From assembly GCA_001464715.1 (NCBI GenBank), contig LNDT01000032.1, positions 124,001 through 188,000 of the forward strand: a DNA stretch of 64,000 nucleotides, written 5' to 3'. The notes beneath the pieces are model-generated. The model did no database searches and was not told where the DNA came from. It was given only the letters and a program-made list of their open reading frames with translations. Origin of the DNA: Bdellovibrionales bacterium Ga0074137 (GTDB lineage Bacteria > Bdellovibrionota > Bdellovibrionia > Bdellovibrionales > JAMPXM01). The position numbers and the translations under genes are program-made. Positions 52,399 through 61,491 of this stretch are shown here, in pieces. The first letter of the stretch is position 1. Every line of letters starts with the position of its first letter.

Positions 52399-53481
52399 CT
52401 ACTTTGGATAAATCCGTTTTTTGTTTCCGAGGAGGAAATTCTGAGATCTCAAGACTCCATCCAGCATGAGCTGGTAAGACTTTTCGGGTGAAATCTGATC
52501 ATCAAATTTCTTCAGTGGCAAAAGCACGACCGAAGAACTTCCGGATTCCCCGCGAGGAATTGCAGCTGGCGGCAGTCCCGCTCTCATCAAAATGTAATTG
52601 GCGACGAGCCGAGCCAGTCGGCCATTTCGGTCTGGAATCGGGTGAATTGAAACAATGATCATCCTGGCTTGTGCCGCGAGTTCGACGGGATTCATTTTTC
52701 CTTCATTTTTTTCAAGCCACTTAAAGAAATCATCGAGCGCTGCTGATTTGACGGCGCCTGGGATGAACGAAAGGGTGGGGTCGAGAATTTTTTTGCCGTT
52801 CTTTCCGATACGAAACATGTAGTTCACATCCTCGGGGCCGAGGAATCCAGCGCTCCCTGCGGGATGGTTGGGATGGCCCCCCTGAAGGACCAAAACTAGA
52901 GACGTGAGTTTACTTAGATCGAATTTCTTTTTTTGACGGATGAGTTCGATCAAATATTCGGTGGCCTCGCTCCAAGCTTTTCCATCTTTTTTGGAGGTGA
53001 CATTAATACCATCAATTTGCGGCTTCAAGAGATCTAGCAGGAGCGTTCTTCGCTCACCCATGACCTCTTTCGGGCTTAAGAAGGGACCGGTTTGCTGGGC
53101 GTTTTCTTGAATGAGTGAGAGCTTCGTTTCTAACTTCTCGCGGACTTGAGGAGTGATTTTTCTTTCCACAAGCAATTTGTAGCGATCAAACACGGTGAAA
53201 GTTAACGGAGAATCGTTGAACAATCGGAGAGCATGGTCGACGTTTCGCCCTTTCCCTTCGAGCATTAAACTGTATTGGCTAACGGCCTTCTTAAAGGTCT
53301 CAAGTCGAAAGCCAAAGTCATACTTGTCCGTCTCGCTGTAGGCTTTGCGCGAGACTGCATTGTGGAGATCCTCTTGAGATAGAAAAACTTGCGAGCAGAG
53401 CGATGGCTGAGCTGATTGGGCTGGAGACCCCATCAGGACGAGGCTCATTAAGGAAGGAAGCAGACAAAGCTGTATACGCAT
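52399..53481 (-). CDS. Exported Fic-domain protein (putative AMP-transferase)
   Basis: The product has 360 residues. The N-terminus is a signal peptide (LLPSLMSLVLMGSPAQSAQP). Residues about 165-345 are a Fic fold; the active-site motif at 280-288 reads HPIPDRNGR, against the consensus HxFx(D/E)GNGR, so the catalytic His, Asp, Asn and Arg are kept, while Phe is Ile and one Gly is Arg. Upstream helices hold no clear (S/T)xxxE(G/N) inhibitory motif. Fic enzymes transfer AMP or related groups to hydroxyls. An exported Fic without a dedicated secretion partner nearby would act in the periplasm or outside the cell. Confidence 0.85.
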   Translation of the reverse strand: MRIQLCLLPSLMSLVLMGSPAQSAQPSLCSQVFLSQEDLHNAVSRKAYSETDKYDFGFRLETFKKAVSQYSLMLEGKGRNVDHALRLFNDSPLTFTVFDRYKLLVERKITPQVREKLETKLSLIQENAQQTGPFLSPKEVMGERRTLLLDLLKPQIDGINVTSKKDGKAWSEATEYLIELIRQKKKFDLSKLTSLVLVLQGGHPNHPAGSAGFLGPEDVNYMFRIGKNGKKILDPTLSFIPGAVKSAALDDFFKWLEKNEGKMNPVELAAQARMIIVSIHPIPDRNGRLARLVANYILMRAGLPPAAIPRGESGSSSVVLLPLKKFDDQISPEKSYQLMLDGVLRSQNFLLGNKKRIYPK

Positions 53482-53968
53482 TTTTCAGACGCCTTTCTGC
53501 AGTGAACTGACGTTTCGAAGCCGCTCACAATGCAGAACCAGGTCCGACCTGTCCTTCGTTTAAATTTGAAATGACGTGATTCGGGAGGCGCTGCCCGTTA
53601 CTTAAGTTCAAGTCACCGGCAAAGTTACATCATTGAAATTTTCGACGGGCCTACAAACGCACACTCTGGTCCTTTTATTTGGATCCCGAAAATCTGGGCA
53701 CATCCCTAGCTACGTCTGATCTTCGACTTTCAGTCAATCTGTTCGACCTCTAGTTCCCGACCGCTGATCACGGAGTTTGCGGTATTTGAAGCGATCGTTG
53801 TTTTGATCAGTGGAGCATTACCTAGACCTAAGGCAGCAATCGTATTTCGGTAGTTCACGACGTGATAAACGTCCAAGTTTGAAGAGTCGGTAGGCGTTTT
53901 CTTGAATGCCATAATTAGGCTTAATACCATCTAGAATCTGGTGATCCGCCAGAATCAGGAGCAATGCG
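53482..53968. other. Gene-poor intergenic stretch between the Fic gene and the AAA+ operon
   Basis: These 487 bases hold no gene I can support. One minus-strand frame (53730-53912, from an ATG at 53912) gives 60 residues with natural-looking composition (LDVYHVVNYRNTIAALGLG, KTTIASNTANSVISGREL) but no ribosome-binding site, so I leave it as a possibility only. The right end holds the AGGAG site (53957-53961) of the AAA+ gene. The promoter of that operon must also lie here. Confidence 0.45.
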
Positions 53969-54916
53969 ATGTTTTCGAGCGATCGACTTAAGAAAATTGC
54001 GGCCGAAGCGCAATCCGCTAAAGAAGATAAGAAAAAAGCCTGGAATACGAAGTCTATCAAAGAAAAATTTGACGAAGTCGTCATTGGAAATGAGGGCTAC
54101 AAACAAGTTCTTTCGAGCGTTCTCGCTGGCTATTTAAGCGAACTTAAGACGCGCCATCATGTCATCGTTTTCGGTCCGTCGGGAACCGGGAAGACGTACA
54201 TGCTTGAACAGACGTTACCTGACCTAGATATTCCCTATGTCGTGATCGACTCCAGTTCGCTCGTGCCCGCTGGCTACTCGGGAAATACACTGACGGAATC
54301 ACTTAAAGAGTTTTATAAGTCGAATCAAACAGCGAGTGACCGCGGAATCATCGTCTTGGATGAATTTGACAAAATTTCCGAGAAGGCGAACGGCGGCGAT
54401 ACGCACAAGTCGCATTCCATCCAGGGCGAATTACTGACGAACATCCAGGGAAAAAAAGAGGGTGGAATCGATACACGTAACTCGCTGTGGATTGTACTTG
54501 GCGCTTTCGCATACACCGACGAGATGAAACAGCACCCGCCAGCCATCACCAAAGACGACCTAAAAAAGTATGGATTTAAGAACGAAGTTTTAGGCCGAAT
54601 CACGATGGAAGCCATGACTGAAACGCCGACGATGGAACAGATGCTCGAACGCATTGCCTTCAGCAAAGACATGAAGAGCTTCTTTGATCAGATGAAATTG
54701 GACGGCTTTGAATTGAAGTCGGACGACTTCGAAGACGAAGCTCTGCTTGAGCTGGCGATGGTGGCGTCGAACCCTCTTTATGGAATGCGAGCTGTGCCGA
54801 CGGTGCTTGCGGCGATCAAGCAGAAGGTCGTGTTCTCTGGCGAGTTCAAGGCTGGGGAAGTTCGCATCTCTGGCGCTTTAATCAAAAAAATAAAATCTGA
54901 GCGAAATCTCGGTTAA
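53969..54916 (+). CDS. ClpX-like AAA+ ATPase
   Basis: The product has 315 residues. The start is fixed by AGGAG at 7-nt spacing. Walker A is GPSGTGKT (69-76), Walker B GIIVLDEFDKI (126-136, Asp131 and Glu132), with the ClpX-like substrate segment SSSLVPAGYSGNTLTESL between them and a sensor-2-like Arg in NPLYGMRAVPTVL. The protein lacks the zinc-binding N-domain and the IGF loop that docks ClpP, so it is not a proteolytic ClpX. It leads an operon with a membrane AAA+ protein and an adenylate cyclase; a remodelling role is likely. Confidence 0.82.
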   Translation: MFSSDRLKKIAAEAQSAKEDKKKAWNTKSIKEKFDEVVIGNEGYKQVLSSVLAGYLSELKTRHHVIVFGPSGTGKTYMLEQTLPDLDIPYVVIDSSSLVPAGYSGNTLTESLKEFYKSNQTASDRGIIVLDEFDKISEKANGGDTHKSHSIQGELLTNIQGKKEGGIDTRNSLWIVLGAFAYTDEMKQHPPAITKDDLKKYGFKNEVLGRITMEAMTETPTMEQMLERIAFSKDMKSFFDQMKLDGFELKSDDFEDEALLELAMVASNPLYGMRAVPTVLAAIKQKVVFSGEFKAGEVRISGALIKKIKSERNLG

Positions 54917-54936
54917 TAGGATAATAGGAGCTTTTT

Positions 54937-56863
54937 ATGATGTTTCAGTTTGCCGCGAATTGGCGGAAGTCCTTTTCGCTGGTCGTACTTGGAATGGCAG
55001 CTTTCGTCGCAATGCTTTCTGCCGTTCATATTTGGGGACCTCAAATTCCAAGCCTCATAGGTGTTTCACGATTCCTATTGATCATTTTCAGTGGAGTCGT
55101 TGCATTCACTGTTTTTAAACCTGGGTTTTTTGAAAGTCTTTTTCAGCGCGTTGTTGCCGACAACGAGCTCCTTCAGAAAATTGACGAGCTAGGGCGCATC
55201 GACAATCCGACGCCGGCGCAAATTTCAGAATTTAAAGCCGTCGTGAACGCAAATCGTTCTCTTTTGGCATACGACTGGAAGAAGCTTCAAATGAAATCGC
55301 CAATGCATCAGGCAACTCTATCTAACAAGCCTCACCTGGTGAGCGCACTTCTCGAGTGCGGGGCTGATCCTTTCGAGACGATGGGTCGAGGTAACGGTCT
55401 CGATATCGCGATCGGTGGGTTGAGCCGCGGTCTTGCACCTGTCTTCGCGAACGCTTTTAAAAAGTATCCGGCCGAGAAGTTGGCACATCATGGGATCAGT
55501 CGCGCTCGAATCGCAGTAGCTTCTGGTGATTTGGAAATGCTGAAGTCGTGCAGCAAAGCCGAAATGGAAAGAAAGAGTAGCGAGGGACGTCAGGCGATTC
55601 ACGATGCCATTTCACTTCGTGCGCCGGTCCAATTGATTCAAGTTCTTATCGATGCAGGCGTCGATCTGAACGAACCGCTGGAATGGTCGACGAAAGCGAA
55701 CGCCAAAGAGTACGTCATAGCCTCTCAAATGGCTGCAAACATTGCAGCAACTCCAGAGGAAGAAGCTACTTTGATTGCTATTCTTCAAAGTGGTCGCGCA
55801 AAGATAACCACTCAATTTCCGATTTGCGGCGACGCCGTCTTCGTTGCGATCAGTCGGGGATTGATCAAGACCGTAAAGTTAATGGAAGCGACTTACGATT
55901 GGTCGACGTTCAACGAGGGAAATCAAACCGCTCTGGACGCTGCAACGGCTTCCAAAAGTTTAGCGATGTACGAGCTTGTTCAGAAAAACATGGTATCACG
56001 TGGTCTCATCAACTCGGCGTCGTCGTCAGCGTCGGCGCAGCCTGCGACAAAAAGTGCAGCAGCCACATCTGCAAGCTCTTTAATTGCTAACCGCGCTGTA
56101 ACGCTGGAGGAAATCGAGACGAAAGTTTCGATGAGCCTCACAAATCTCGTCGAGATGGATTCCTTCGGTAAGGATCTCGCGCAACAGCTTCATGAATTTG
56201 TTTCGGAAAGACCCAAGCAAAGCCGCGGGATTGTGGTTTGGGGCGATGCAAGCGTGGGGAAGTCTTCAATCGGGAAGAGTCTATCAGGTTTCCTCGCGGA
56301 TCACGGAACTCCTGGACTCGAGATTCCTGAAATTCCTTTCGAATACCATTCGCTAAGCCGCAACCGGTTCTGTATTATTCATCGACGAGATCGATAAATT
56401 TTTTGATCCGAGTTCGAACATGGTCTCGGACCAAGAGGCGATGAAGATCAAAACCCAGATCATCACGAACTGGGACCGAAAGCCTATTTTTTGGATTTTC
56501 GCCGGTTCCTTTATCAAGCTTCGCGGCAAAGGCCCACTGAATAAAAAGATGATTTTGGATTTGCTTGGCGCTGAACTGAATAGTCGCTTGGCCTTCAATG
56601 ATTGGAAGATCGGCTCGTGGACCCAAGACAAGATCTACGCAGCGGCAACGCTTCATATCACACAAGATTTCGGCGACAACTTCGACAATAAGTCGGTTCA
56701 AATTATTTGTGAAAAAGCACTCGAGATGGACGGCGGCTTTCGAGAGTTCGAAAAGCACGCCAAAGCAATCTATCGGCGCGCACAGAAGCTGAATGGTCCC
56801 GACGCTAAAGTGACCGAAGCGATCACAAATGATTACTTCAAACAACTTGAAGGGCACTCGTGA
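54937..56863 (+). pseudogene. Ankyrin-repeat/AAA+ membrane ATPase, disrupted by a one-base frameshift
   Basis: The first frame (54937-56397) encodes two N-terminal membrane helices (LVVLGMAAFVAMLSAVHIW, FLLIIFSGVVAFTVF), ankyrin-like repeats (about 120-350: SPMHQATLSNKPHLVSALL, QAIHDAISLRAPVQLIQVL), and Walker A GDASVGKS at 436-443, then runs out of frame. The next frame supplies ATGSVLFIDEIDKFFDP (Walker B) and the rest of the ATPase to 56863. Removing one A at 56355-56356 joins them into a 641-residue protein. The restart ATG at 56420 has no ribosome-binding site. A real mutation, a base-calling error or programmed +1 shift are all possible. The start has AGGAG. Confidence 0.82.
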
Positions 56864-57408
56864 GCCAACCAATGAAAAAGCCAGAACCGGCGCTTGCTCC
56901 AGCCGCTAAACTAAAGGTGTCCACGCCGGCGACGGCTACGACCGTGTCAAAAGCGCCATCAACGCAAGCCGCCCAAGGAACGCCTTCGCCGTTGTCAGCT
57001 CTCAAAAAGACCGCGATGGAGTTGCTTCGGATTTCGAAATTAGAAGTGAAGCTTTCAGATATTGCGGCTGCGACAGCGGGTGGGGCTGCACCGGCCCTTC
57101 AAGCATTAAAAGACAAAGCCGAGCTTAAGCCGTCGGCGGAACTTTTCGCTGAACTTACTTCGAGCGCTCAGCCGAGCGTACGTCTCGGACTTTTGTGCAA
57201 GTGCTACATCTCTGGTTGTGATGTGCACATGATCAGCGAAGAGCAACAGATCACTGCGCACTTTCCGGTGGAAGAGCCGCTTCCGCCAGGATTCCAAGAG
57301 GCACGTCACCTCGTCGCTCGCATGCCTTCAAAGTATCTTGCCCTGGTTGTTTACTCGAACAGAACGGAAGCGCTACTTCCTGACGGTTCGACGATCAAGT
57401 TTCCCTAA
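56860..57408 (+). CDS. Unknown protein of the AAA+/cyclase operon
   Basis: The product has 182 residues, starting at a GTG that overlaps the AAA+ stop by 4 nt. The first 50 residues are Ala/Pro/Thr-rich and disordered (SQPMKKPEPALAPAAKL). The rest is a compact domain: LRISKLEVKLSDIAAATAGG, SVRLGLLCKCYISGCDVHM with paired Cys, ITAHFPVEEPLPPGF and KYLALVVYSNRTEALL. There is no signal or membrane helix. I recognise no family. Context suggests a cytoplasmic partner of the ATPases. Confidence 0.68.
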   Translation: MSQPMKKPEPALAPAAKLKVSTPATATTVSKAPSTQAAQGTPSPLSALKKTAMELLRISKLEVKLSDIAAATAGGAAPALQALKDKAELKPSAELFAELTSSAQPSVRLGLLCKCYISGCDVHMISEEQQITAHFPVEEPLPPGFQEARHLVARMPSKYLALVVYSNRTEALLPDGSTIKFP

Positions 57409-57417
57409 AGGAGTCTC

Positions 57418-58341
57418 ATGAAAGCACTACAGATTACTGCAAGCCTTATCGGTATTATTACATGGGCATCAACAAATGTGCAGACACTCAATCAAATTGC
57501 CGGTCGAACAACTCCGAGCGCGATTCAAGTGGCACAGGCGGACTCGTCGTCCAACGACCGCGATGTTGCAAGCCCCGCCATCGACGACGCATCTCGCGAA
57601 GCGCTCGAGAAAAAACTAGTTCTCGATTTTCCCTACATGACTGGTGAATATGAAGCGCTTCTTACGAGTGGGGAAAAGTACAAGTATTGGATGCAAGTTG
57701 AAACTGTGTATTTGCCGAAAGGCTCGCTCGAAGGCGAAGGTCTTCAAGCTGAGGTTCTGGTGACCTACGATAAGAGCGAACGCATGACCACTTACCTGAA
57801 AGCGCAAGTGGAGGTGCTTTCGGCAACGACCTTCAAGCTGCGACTCGATCGTCGCGATATCTCGACGTTTCTTAAGGCGTCTGTTTCCTACGAGAGTGCA
57901 GACTTTATTCCCGACGAAATTATCGTGACGGTATCAAGCCCTCAAACTTGGGAGCTCAGCGCTTCCGCTGAATACTCCACCTCGTTTAAGTTCAAGGGCC
58001 GAATGATGAAAACGGCATCCACGAGTATCGAGCGTTTTGCCGGAAAGTGGGAGGGTAAGGTTGGTGATGTGCCGATAACACTTGACCTAAAGCCTAACGG
58101 AAAATACCTGACCGGAATGTTTCGCACGGTTCTGACTTACCCGTGCCGATATGACGACATCAATGTTCGCTTAACGGCCGAGAACCGAGTGTCCGTCGTT
58201 GGCGGTAAGACGCATTCGACGGAAACCTACTCGGGTTGCGATTACCCTGCAATCCGGGCTCAGCTTTCCGCAGATGGTCAGCTCGAGGTTCTCGCCTATG
58301 GCCACGGCGAAACATTTACGCCCGGCACTTTAACTCGATGA
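57418..58341 (+). CDS. Exported protein of unknown function in the AAA+/cyclase operon
   Basis: The product has 307 residues with an AAGGAG site at 5-nt spacing. The N-terminus has a weak signal-like helix (LQITASLIGIITWASTNV) followed by a linker and two beta-rich domains: one around EAEVLVTYDKSER and TFKLRLDRRDISTF, and one around FAGKWEGKVGDVPITLDLKP, YLTGMFRTVLTYPC. The second resembles small lipocalin-like beta-barrels that begin with GKWEG. Two Cys near the end (YPCRYDD, SGCDYP) may pair. Periplasmic location is inferred. Its last codon overlaps the cyclase start. Confidence 0.66.
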   Translation: MKALQITASLIGIITWASTNVQTLNQIAGRTTPSAIQVAQADSSSNDRDVASPAIDDASREALEKKLVLDFPYMTGEYEALLTSGEKYKYWMQVETVYLPKGSLEGEGLQAEVLVTYDKSERMTTYLKAQVEVLSATTFKLRLDRRDISTFLKASVSYESADFIPDEIIVTVSSPQTWELSASAEYSTSFKFKGRMMKTASTSIERFAGKWEGKVGDVPITLDLKPNGKYLTGMFRTVLTYPCRYDDINVRLTAENRVSVVGGKTHSTETYSGCDYPAIRAQLSADGQLEVLAYGHGETFTPGTLTR

Positions 58342-59597
58342 AGCTTTCGCGCTCACTGCGCCTGCTTGGTATCTCTTGTGTCGGCGCGGGCCTAGCACTT
58401 TTTTTACAGCATCGGCTTGATGCATTTTCTGATCTACAGGCTTTGTTTGATGGCGGGCTTGCGACATCGGGCTCAGCTGCCATGCTTCGGTCCATTGTGG
58501 GCGCTGCGGCGGGTGCGGTTCTTATTTGGAAACTGGAAGCTCGCCAAAAGCGCATGGCGCTCGGCGAGGCTGTTCTACTTTCCTGGTTTGGTCTCTTTTC
58601 TATAAGTTATCTTGCAGCACATTTCGGCGTCGACGGAATACCGGTCGTAAGCTTTTCGCTAACGGCATTAGCTAGCACGTTTGGGCTCTACGCGGCCCGT
58701 TCTGTTTTTAATGAAGACGATCGGCTTCGTTTGGCGCACGCCTTTCGGTCCTATGTTTCGCCGGCGCTCGTCGATGAACTCGTGGCTAATCCCGAGGCCT
58801 TAAAACTGGAAAGCGAAAGAAAAGAACTCACGATTTTCTTTTCCGATATTCAAAACTTCACAAGTTTATCGGAAAAAGTTCCGCCGGACGAGCTGATGTC
58901 GATCTTGAACCGCTACTTTAGTGGAGTTACGGAGATCATTTTTAGGTACGGTGGAACTCTCGACAAGTTCATGGGCGACGGTGTGATGGCTTTCTGGAAT
59001 GCGCCAACGGACTCTGTTAATCACCAGAAATTAGCGACGTTGGCCGCCATCGACGTCGACGCCTTTTCGCGCGAGTTTTTCAAAGATATTTCGGCGCGGA
59101 CAGGACTGGCGCTTTCAACTCGAGTGGGGCTTAACACCGGCCACGTCCACGTCGGCAATTTTGGGTCGGAAAGCCGTTTTACGTATACGGCCGTCGGTGA
59201 TGAAGCAAACCTAGCAGCACGAATTGAGCCTTTAAACACCCGATACAAAACCCTTATTTTGATGGCGAATTCGACGGCCGAGCGTTGCGTCGATATTCCG
59301 CTTCTATTTGTCGATGAGGTTATCGTCAAAGGTCGATCGAACGCAGTAAAGTTGTTTACCCCGGCGTCGCCCGTTGTCGACGAGTCGGCTAGGAGTGTTT
59401 TAGATCAGCTGTATAAAGGTGCGTTCGCCAAATATCGAGAAGGTAACTTCACAGCGGCAGCTGTAGAGTTTGAATCTATCCTTGAGCGCTTTCCAGCTTT
59501 TTCACCCGCTGAAACCTTGCGTGAAAGGTGTCGGGATCTCATGAAAACGCCACCCCTGAGTTGGGATGGCGTATTTCGGTATAACGAAAAATCCTAA
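58338..59597 (+). CDS. Class III adenylate cyclase, membrane-bound
   Basis: The product has 419 residues from the ATG at 58338, a 4-nt overlap with the preceding gene. Three or four membrane helices occupy residues 8-120. The cyclase catalytic domain (about 160-340) has metal-binding Asp170 (FFSDIQNFT) and Asp214 (FMGDGVMAF), Lys210 and Asp288 as adenine-selecting residues (LDKFMGDG, AVGDEANLAARIE) and Arg295 for the transition state. These predict ATP, not GTP, as the substrate. A C-terminal helical tail (residues about 350-400: GAFAKYREGNFTAAAVEFE) looks like a TPR. It makes cAMP in response to an unknown membrane or operon signal. Confidence 0.93.
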   Translation: MKLSRSLRLLGISCVGAGLALFLQHRLDAFSDLQALFDGGLATSGSAAMLRSIVGAAAGAVLIWKLEARQKRMALGEAVLLSWFGLFSISYLAAHFGVDGIPVVSFSLTALASTFGLYAARSVFNEDDRLRLAHAFRSYVSPALVDELVANPEALKLESERKELTIFFSDIQNFTSLSEKVPPDELMSILNRYFSGVTEIIFRYGGTLDKFMGDGVMAFWNAPTDSVNHQKLATLAAIDVDAFSREFFKDISARTGLALSTRVGLNTGHVHVGNFGSESRFTYTAVGDEANLAARIEPLNTRYKTLILMANSTAERCVDIPLLFVDEVIVKGRSNAVKLFTPASPVVDESARSVLDQLYKGAFAKYREGNFTAAAVEFESILERFPAFSPAETLRERCRDLMKTPPLSWDGVFRYNEKS

Positions 59598-59602
59598 TGC
59601 CG

Positions 59603-59785
59603 TTATGAGCCGCCGTATTTTTGGCAAATCGATCGGGCGCGACTTGAATCCGGGCAGCTGCTTAATATGACGATCATCTTATCGTAGGAATGCGTTTCGT
59701 AATGAACACCGTTTCCGCTAAAGTGATTTGAGAGCTCGTTCGAGGCCTGTTCGCAAGCTTCTTGTGATGGAAAGCGGAATTTCAT
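59603..59785 (-). CDS. 60-residue soluble mini-protein
   Basis: An AAGGAG site at 7-nt spacing precedes the ATG at 59785. The product has 60 residues: MKFRFPSQEACEQASNEL at the start, VILSSCPDSSRARSICQKYG at the end. It alternates beta-alpha-beta (KFRFPS, helix, VHYETHSYDKMIVILSS, helix), like a small ferredoxin-fold or ACT-like unit, with three Cys. The stop is 6 nt from the end of the convergent cyclase gene. Unknown function; a regulator of the cyclase is conceivable, but only from position. Confidence 0.6.
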   Translation of the reverse strand: MKFRFPSQEACEQASNELSNHFSGNGVHYETHSYDKMIVILSSCPDSSRARSICQKYGGS

Positions 59786-60048
59786 TCTTAACTCCTTTTG
59801 ATGTGCGCTGACGCAGCACCAGCAACGCGTTGTTAATGTGTATCGGTAAGTTTAATTTAATCTTAAATGCAGCCCTTCAATCAGCGGCGAATTTTATTCG
59901 CAACTCTTCGATCGATCAAAGATGAGACATACTGCGACCCATTATGGGAGAGCTTGTAGGGAAAGAGTGGCAGATTTCGGTTCTTCTTACTCTGAGTTTT
60001 TCTCAGCGCTCAGCGGTGACGGAGCTTCGGTCCGAAGCCGAAGTCACG

Positions 60049-61314
60049 TCAGTCCTTGGTTCCCGAAGCTATTAGACTTTCGAGATCTGACCGCGTTTCA
60101 AGATAGTCCTGGAAATACTCAATGCGACGATCACGGAATTCAAAATACTTCTGGAAGGCTTCGAGAAGGTCAGGTCCATTTTGAACTCCACGTGCGTACT
60201 CGCGCTCGGTGAGCCGGAGAAACTTTTCCGCCCGCTTTACATCATCTTCAGACGCGGCAATCAGTTCGCCTAAAACTTTCAGATCGTGTCGTAACTCGTG
60301 ATTGTCTGCGTTCACTTCGCGCAACTTGTGTGCACTTTGAAGACGTTTTGCATCCGCTTCCGCCGATCTCGCGGCGGCCTCGTTACGATCCTCAATGCCC
60401 TGCCCAAGATCAAAACTTACGCGAACGCCCGCAGTCATTTCTCGGTCGTCGCGAAGTGAGCGAGCGAAGTCCTCCGTCAAGGATGGAAGTCCATAGCTCG
60501 CATAGAGGTCAACTTTTGGCCGAAGCCAACGACTTAGCTGCCGGGCTCTGAGTTCATCGGCCGTTGCGAGTTCCTTGAGTGCGGCGATATCGAGTTGTTT
60601 CGTTACCTCAAGCGGTGCGACCAATTCGGGTTTTATCGGAGGAAAGTCAGCGACGATGCTAATATTTTTGTGATCATCCAGCGCAAGCGCCACGCTTAAC
60701 TGATTGAGAAGCTGATCCTTCTCAAGTTCGAGTCGCTTGAGCTCTCGCTTTAAACTAATCTCATGAAGTTCGAATTGAGACGTGTCCGCGGTCGTGACGA
60801 GGCCGGCACCAACTCGCTTTCGAGCGGACCGAAGATTGATTTCATTTTTCTCGATGGCCTCAGTTCGCTCGGCAATTCGCTTATAAACCGAGACGAGCCC
60901 CCAGAAGGCCTTTTTTGCTTCTCGAAGTTCTGTTTGGAATTCTGAAGCGTAGCTCGTACTCGCAAAATTCCGCTGCGAACGTCGGATCTGGTCTTCGATA
61001 CGATCTCGTCCCCCCCGGTAAAGGTTCAACGTCCCATCGATGCGCCAGTAAGACTTGCGCTCAGCCGGAAGAGAACCCGCTTTGAACTCTTCATGGCCAG
61101 CTTGAGCGGAAATTTGAGGAAGAAACGAACGGGCTAGGCGTCCCGTTCGCTGCTCTTGGGCCTTTAGAATCTGACGGCTTGCCGCAACATTTTCGTTTTT
61201 TTCGCGGACGAGACGCGGAAGATCTTCGAAACGAATCTTTTCGGCCCAAGCTTGGTGCCCCGAAAAAACATGAGCGCTAACAATGAAACCGAAAAAAACC
61301 GCCTGTATCCTCAT
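60049..61314 (-). CDS. TolC-family outer-membrane efflux channel component
   Basis: The product has 421 residues from the ATG at 61314 (MRIQAVFFGF), with a signal peptide ending SGHQAWA. Long amphipathic coiled helices run through most of it, with the family pattern LVREKNENVAASRQILKAQ, LARSFLPQISAQAG, GTLNLYRGGRDRIEDQIRR, AKKAFWGLVSVYKRIAERTEA and RARQLSRWLRPKVDLYASYG. This matches the OEP repeat of TolC. It would trimerise into a channel across the outer membrane. No inner-membrane pump or adaptor gene is adjacent. An 8-bp repeat array begins 56 nt upstream of the start. Confidence 0.9.
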   Translation of the reverse strand: MRIQAVFFGFIVSAHVFSGHQAWAEKIRFEDLPRLVREKNENVAASRQILKAQEQRTGRLARSFLPQISAQAGHEEFKAGSLPAERKSYWRIDGTLNLYRGGRDRIEDQIRRSQRNFASTSYASEFQTELREAKKAFWGLVSVYKRIAERTEAIEKNEINLRSARKRVGAGLVTTADTSQFELHEISLKRELKRLELEKDQLLNQLSVALALDDHKNISIVADFPPIKPELVAPLEVTKQLDIAALKELATADELRARQLSRWLRPKVDLYASYGLPSLTEDFARSLRDDREMTAGVRVSFDLGQGIEDRNEAAARSAEADAKRLQSAHKLREVNADNHELRHDLKVLGELIAASEDDVKRAEKFLRLTEREYARGVQNGPDLLEAFQKYFEFRDRRIEYFQDYLETRSDLESLIASGTKD

Positions 61315-61369
61315 AGGCAAATTCCTAAGGCAAGACCCCCACCACGGCAAGTCTAAGAACATCGAACCT

Positions 61370-61409
61370 GAATTCGGGAATTCTCGAATTCGAGAATGCC
61401 CGAATTCTT
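61370..61409. repeat. 8-bp GAATTC-type tandem array, five units
   Basis: Units start every 8 nt at 61370, 61378, 61386, 61394 and 61402. Four read GAATTC plus two variable bases and the fourth is GAATGC. It begins 56 nt upstream of the TolC-like start codon. It has the same unit, period and distance from a minus-strand gene as the array at 50906-50961. Confidence 0.92.
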
Positions 61410-61491
61410 GAGCCTTCGCCAGAGGGCGAAGTGCCCTTCGACGGGCTTTCTGGTTCCCACTCTGTCGCTCCGAGTAAAAACGTCAGTCGGT

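Noticed and set aside
59922-60212. Plus-strand 96-residue frame
   Set aside because: Mostly antisense to the TolC-like gene, with no start signal and no recognisable protein features.
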